Shown here: one piece after another, positions 58,084 through 64,000 of the stretch | How the letters are laid out: the number at the start of each line of letters is the position of its first letter | How positions within the stretch are numbered: position 1 is the stretch's first letter | NCBI RefSeq assembly: GCF_009812055.1 | Contig: NZ_WQNH01000001.1 | Coordinates: 186,001-250,000 of the forward strand | Source: Chelativorans xinjiangensis | Lineage (GTDB): Bacteria > Pseudomonadota > Alphaproteobacteria > Rhizobiales > Rhizobiaceae | Length of the DNA stretch: 64,000 nucleotides | Direction of reading: 5' to 3' | The notes under the pieces: model-generated | What the model saw: the letters and a program-made list of their open reading frames with translations, nothing else | What the model was told of the DNA's origin: nothing | Database searches by the model: none | Program-made: the position numbers and the translations under genes

Positions 58084-59031
58084 TCAGGCATCGTAGAAGA
58101 CCCTGAGGCCGGAATTGCTGGCCCCGCTGTCGGCCGGAACGCCCGAGCGGGCGGCGATGCGGTAGCGATAACAATAGCTTCGGTGGCACAGGAAGCTGCC
58201 GCCCTTCAGCAGCTTCTGCTTCGTTGCTCGCGCCTCCTCGTTTCTGAGCCGCGCCGCACGGGTCTGCGAGCGCACCATGAAGGGCTCCGACGTCCATTCC
58301 CACACATTGCCGGCCATGTCGTGGAGACCGGCCTCGTTCGGGGCGAAGGCGGTGACGGGGGAAGTGCCCAGCCAGCCGTCGGCGCGGGTGTTTTCGTAGG
58401 GAAAGCGTCCCTGCCAGATGTTGCAGGGCAGGAAATCCCCCTCATCGGGTTCCCGGTCGCCCCAGGGAAAGCGGGGGTCCTCGAGCCCGCCGCGCGCCGC
58501 GTGCTCCCACTCTGCCTCGGTCGGCAGGCGCCCGCCCGCCCAGGCCGCGAATGCCTGCGCATCGGCCCAGGAGATATGTGTGACCGGGTGGTCCGCGCGG
58601 TCGCGGACATGGCTGCCGGGCCCCTCCGGGGCGAACCAGGCCGCGCCGTCGCACACGACCCACCAAGGCGTGGCGGATGCCGAAGGCGGGATCGCCTCGG
58701 GGTCGGGCAAAAGTCTGCGGAAGACAAGCCCCCAGCCGAATGTCTCGGCCTCGGTCACGTATCCGGTCTCGGCCACGAAAGCGGCAAAGCGCGCATTGGT
58801 GACCAGGCAAGCCTCAACCGCAAAGGGACGGACTTTCACCGTGCGCAACAGCCCCTCCCCGTCCTGCGGTATCTCCGGCTGGCGGGTGCCGACATGGCTC
58901 GCTCCGCCTGAGAAATGAACGATCTCGGGCCGGCGGGCATCCGCGATCGCAAGCGCCTCCGAAGCGTCCGTCGGCACGGTTGAAGGTGCCGTCGAACCAA
59001 TCGCCGTACGGGAAGCGCCGCAGCAACTCAT
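58084..59031 (-). CDS. Formylglycine-generating enzyme (sulfatase-modifying factor)
   Basis: A 315-residue SUMF1-type enzyme that oxidises the motif cysteine of sulfatases to formylglycine, using O2 and copper. The catalytic cysteines are the C-x4-C pair in GGSFLCHRSYCYRYR (about residues 282 and 287), exactly as in human and actinobacterial enzymes. Other blocks are WADAQAFAAWAGGRLPTEAEWEHAARGG, NIWQGRFPYENT, GLHDMAGNVWEWTSE and SGASNSGLRVF. The start at 59031 is chosen, one base after the upstream sulfatase stop. Being sandwiched between two sulfatase genes, it presumably activates both. It lacks a signal peptide, so activation happens in the cytoplasm. Confidence 0.94.
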   Translation of the reverse strand: MSCCGASRTAIGSTAPSTVPTDASEALAIADARRPEIVHFSGGASHVGTRQPEIPQDGEGLLRTVKVRPFAVEACLVTNARFAAFVAETGYVTEAETFGWGLVFRRLLPDPEAIPPSASATPWWVVCDGAAWFAPEGPGSHVRDRADHPVTHISWADAQAFAAWAGGRLPTEAEWEHAARGGLEDPRFPWGDREPDEGDFLPCNIWQGRFPYENTRADGWLGTSPVTAFAPNEAGLHDMAGNVWEWTSEPFMVRSQTRAARLRNEEARATKQKLLKGGSFLCHRSYCYRYRIAARSGVPADSGASNSGLRVFYDA

Positions 59032-59032
59032 C

Positions 59033-60586
<1,554 letters not shown>

Positions 60587-60609
60587 CCTCGTCCTCGTAT
60601 GTGCGGAAA

Positions 60610-61719
<1,110 letters not shown>

Positions 61720-61732
61720 TTTCTTCTCCTTG

Positions 61733-62611
61733 TCAGCCCTTCACCGCACCGGCCAGGCCGTCGATGAAGTAGCGCTGAAGAAACAGGAACAGGATGATGA
61801 CGGGCACGATGGTGATGGTCGAACCGGCCGTCATGCCGCCCCAATCGATGAAGTGCTCGCCCCGGAAGGAGTAGATGCCGACCGAGAGCGTGCGCAGCGC
61901 CGGGTTGGCAAGCGTGATGACCAGCGGCAGCAGGAAGTCGTTCCAGGCCTGCAGCGTCTGCATCACGACCACCGTCACGATGATCGGCTTCGACAAGGGC
62001 AGCATCACGTACCAGAAGGTCTTGACCGGGCCGACGCCATCCATGCGCGAGGCTTCCTCGAGTTCCTTCGGCATCTGGCTGAAGTAGCCGGCGAAGAGCA
62101 GCGTGAAGATCACGATGGAATGGCCGCAGGTGGCGAGCATCAGTCCCCACAGGGACTGGCCGAGCCCTAAATTCGACAATAGCTCGAAGACCGGAATGAT
62201 GGTGTAGCCCTGCGGGATGAAGAGCGTGAAGAGCATCAGGCCGAAGAGCGCCGCCCGCCCCGGAAACGGCCGCCGGCCGAGCGCATAGCCCATCAGCGCC
62301 GCCGAGATGGTCGTGATGAGGACCGAGCCGACCGTCACGAAGAGCGTATTGAAGAAATACGCGCCAATGTTGGCTTCATGCCAGGCCCGCACGAAATTCT
62401 CGAAGGTCGGGTTCTCGGGGATCAGCCCGCCACCGGCGAAAATCTCGCTGTTCGACTTGAACGAGGCGGAGACCATCCAGACGAGCGGATAGACCCAGAG
62501 GATGCAGATCGCGGCAAGCACGACCGAGGTGATAAGCCGCCGACGGCGCGGATTGAGGAAAGACTGCCGGCTCGTAATCGCCGAACTGCGGGACAGGGCG
62601 ACATCAGCCAT
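61733..62611 (-). CDS. Carbohydrate-type ABC transporter permease (MalG/UgpE type)
   Basis: A 292-residue permease with about six helices. The first helix is near residue 28-48, and the coupling loop ELEEASRMDGVGPVKTFWYVMLPLSKPIIVTV (EAA loop, in outline) lies about 188-216. LVWMVSASFKSNSEIF near 45-60 is a family hallmark. The start overlaps the end of the partner permease by eight bases. It forms the heterodimeric pore with the next gene product. Confidence 0.92.
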   Translation of the reverse strand: MADVALSRSSAITSRQSFLNPRRRRLITSVVLAAICILWVYPLVWMVSASFKSNSEIFAGGGLIPENPTFENFVRAWHEANIGAYFFNTLFVTVGSVLITTISAALMGYALGRRPFPGRAALFGLMLFTLFIPQGYTIIPVFELLSNLGLGQSLWGLMLATCGHSIVIFTLLFAGYFSQMPKELEEASRMDGVGPVKTFWYVMLPLSKPIIVTVVVMQTLQAWNDFLLPLVITLANPALRTLSVGIYSFRGEHFIDWGGMTAGSTITIVPVIILFLFLQRYFIDGLAGAVKG

Positions 62612-63572
62612 TGGCCGGGTCCTTCCTGCGGGCGCGGCGCACCGCGACGATCTGGAAGATGGTGAGGATCATGACGGCGAGGCCGAACAAGACGCCTGCA
62701 GCGCTTGCATAACCCAGTTGCGGGACCATGCCGCCCGACGGTGCGAAGGCGATGCGGAAGATGAAGACCTCCATCACCTCCGAGGCGAAGAAGGGGCCGC
62801 CCTGCGTCGTCGACTGGATCAGCGGGAAGACGTTGAGCGCGGCAATGGCCGAGATCAGCCCGATCACGACCGCAAAGGGGGCGATGATCGGCAGGACGAC
62901 AAAGACCGTCACTTGCCAGGTCCTCACGCCGTCCAGTTTGGCCGCCTCGTACAATTCGTCCGGCACCGTCTGAAGTGCTGCAAGCCAGTAGATCAGCGTG
63001 ACGCCCGTCCATTTCCACACGAAGACGCCGGCGAGCGTCCAAAGCACGAGTTGCGGACTGCCGAGGAAGTCGACCGCACGTTCGAAAAGCCCGGCATCGA
63101 GCAGGAGGCCGTTGATCGGCCCGTTGAAGGGGCTCAGCATGAGCGCGATGACAATGGCGATAACGGCCACCGGCGTTACCACCGGCAGGAAGATCATCGT
63201 GCGGAAGAGCGTGGAGAGCTTGAGCAGCTTGTTGTTGAGCAGGATCGCAAAGACCAGGCTTATGAACATCTGCAGCGGCACGGTCGCCAGGGTGAAGAGG
63301 AAGGACCGTTTGAAGGCGTTGAGGAAGAACTCATCCTGCAGGAGTTCGCGGTAGTTCTGCAGGCCGACGAATTTCTTGGCCGCGCCGAAGCCCGTCCAGG
63401 TGAGCAGCGAGTAGTATTCGGAGGCAATCAGCGGCCAGACGATGAAGGCGCCGAAGATGAGGAGCCCCGGAACGAGGAACAGATAGTCGATCCGCGACTT
63501 CCAGATGCGGGCCGCAAGGCCCTGTCTCGTTGCAGCCGGCGCGTGCGATATGTGCAACTCTGTGGCGCTCAT
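62604..63572 (-). CDS. Carbohydrate-type ABC transporter permease (MalF/UgpA type)
   Basis: A 322-residue permease partner. After an N-terminal cytoplasmic stretch, helices start near residue 30 (FLVPGLLIFGAFIVWPL). The family coupling loop is ELYEAAKLDGVRTWQVTVFVVLPIIAPF, near 206-233. The C-terminal helix ends in basic residues (RRARRKDPANG). The gene is just downstream of the binding protein gene, separated by a 224-base gap with a palindromic repeat. Confidence 0.92.
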   Translation of the reverse strand: MSATELHISHAPAATRQGLAARIWKSRIDYLFLVPGLLIFGAFIVWPLIASEYYSLLTWTGFGAAKKFVGLQNYRELLQDEFFLNAFKRSFLFTLATVPLQMFISLVFAILLNNKLLKLSTLFRTMIFLPVVTPVAVIAIVIALMLSPFNGPINGLLLDAGLFERAVDFLGSPQLVLWTLAGVFVWKWTGVTLIYWLAALQTVPDELYEAAKLDGVRTWQVTVFVVLPIIAPFAVVIGLISAIAALNVFPLIQSTTQGGPFFASEVMEVFIFRIAFAPSGGMVPQLGYASAAGVLFGLAVMILTIFQIVAVRRARRKDPANG

Positions 63573-63638
63573 CGGATTGTGCTGCCTCGTGTTTCCCGGG
63601 AGCTATCGCCACATGGCCCCTGAACCGGCACATTCCCC

Positions 63639-63760
63639 GTCATCCCGGAAACCGGAGCGAAGTGGAGGTTGTCCGGGACCCACTCCGTGACTCGTCCATA
63701 TTCCGGAATGGATCCCGGACAGCCGCCTTTCGCTTCGCTCAAGCCGACTTCCGGGATGAC
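63639..63760. repeat. Long imperfect palindromic intergenic repeat
   Basis: The ends GTCATCCCGG (63639-63648) and CCGGGATGAC (63751-63760) are perfect complements. Inside, further pairs (GGAGCGAAG with CTTCGCTC, and TGTCCGGGA with TCCCGGACA) make a cruciform-like unit of about 122 bp. Similar GTCATCCCGG-bounded repeats are common in rhizobial intergenic regions. It falls between the solute-binding protein gene and the permease genes and may stabilise the binding-protein mRNA. Confidence 0.6.
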
Positions 63761-63796
63761 GCGCATAGGACTAGCCCAACCAGAATTCATCATGCT

Positions 63797-64000
63797 CTAG
63801 GAAGCGTAGTCGACGCTCGGATCCCAGTCCGAATAGACGAGGTCCTCGCGGCGGACATTCGCCCCTTCCGCATTGGCGTCGGCAATCGCCTTGTCGAGCG
63901 CCGCGTTCATGGCGCCCTTTAGTTTGGAGAGGTTCTCCTTCACGCCGCTGAGCTGGCCGGTGTAGAGGCCCTGTACGACGTTCGCCAGGTTCGGCGTCGG
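63797..64000 (-). CDS. ABC transporter solute-binding protein (C-terminal part only)
   Basis: The last 67 codons plus stop of a protein cut by the window edge. The tail reads NLANVVQGLYTGQLSGVKE, then a helical KAIADANAEGANVRREDL and finally SDWDPSVDYAS. It lies upstream of two carbohydrate-type permease genes in the same direction, which makes it the extracellular solute-binding protein (family 1) of that importer. Sequence alone gives no ligand. Confidence 0.75.
   Translation of the reverse strand, partial: PTPNLANVVQGLYTGQLSGVKENLSKLKGAMNAALDKAIADANAEGANVRREDLVYSDWDPSVDYAS

Noticed and set aside
56902-58911. 669-codon plus-strand open frame opposite sulfatase 1 and the FGE
   Set aside because: The minus-strand genes have intact catalytic motifs; the plus frame has none.

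Overview
The window reads as a chromosomal segment of an alphaproteobacterium, most likely order Hyphomicrobiales (Rhizobiales), perhaps a Mesorhizobium- or Phyllobacteriaceae-like organism. This is inferred from the high GC content, the dense ABC and TRAP transporter complement, a long Nudix-related regulator next to nadABC, and rhizobial-type intergenic palindromes. No rRNA, tRNA, CRISPR array, prophage or insertion sequence transposase was seen. Coding density is high, many neighbouring genes overlap by 1-8 bases, and most long antisense frames are GC-driven shadows.

Region 1 (1-5500): a formate dehydrogenase operon (small TAT-target protein, cysteine-type molybdo-subunit, four-cluster ferredoxin-like subunit, cytochrome b subunit), then an intergenic repeat and two small exported or membrane proteins on the other strand. 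Region 2 (5630-20104) is mostly cofactor biosynthesis. A 127-bp MITE-like palindrome supplies the panC stop codon. panBC (minus) is divergent from a Nudix-type regulator followed by nadABC. Next comes a TPP riboswitch controlling thiCOSGED, then a cystine-type amino-acid ABC transporter (tcyABC-like). Region 3 (20226-25591): an MscS-type channel with tandem palindromes upstream, a divergent aldo/keto reductase and LysR pair, and a small XRE-like protein. Region 4 (25730-38277): a dipeptide ABC operon (dppABCDF), an M20 amidohydrolase, a glutathione transferase, a TAXI-type TRAP transporter with a truncated Ldh_2-family relic upstream, and a potassium channel that ends in a zinc-ribbon-like tail.

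Region 5 (38296-55622) is the most interesting part. It appears to be a compact tryptophan catabolic island that joins the first steps of the kynurenine pathway (arylformamidase-like hydrolase, tryptophan 2,3-dioxygenase, kynureninase) to the anthraniloyl-CoA route. The latter includes 2-aminobenzoate-CoA ligase, the two-domain anthraniloyl-CoA monooxygenase/reductase, and beta-oxidation-like enzymes: an SDR, a crotonase lacking both canonical glutamates, an acyl-CoA dehydrogenase, a Rid-family protein and a hydratase/dehydrogenase fusion. The island also carries its own Liv-type ABC importer and a MarR regulator. The same 12-bp near-palindrome lies in both outer promoter regions, which suggests one regulator controls both arms.

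Region 6 (56506-64000) is a second catabolic operon on the minus strand: a carbohydrate-type ABC importer (solute-binding protein cut by the window end), two sulfatases and, between them, the formylglycine-generating enzyme that would activate them. Neither sulfatase shows a signal peptide, so uptake of an intact sulfated compound followed by cytoplasmic desulfation is the simplest reading.
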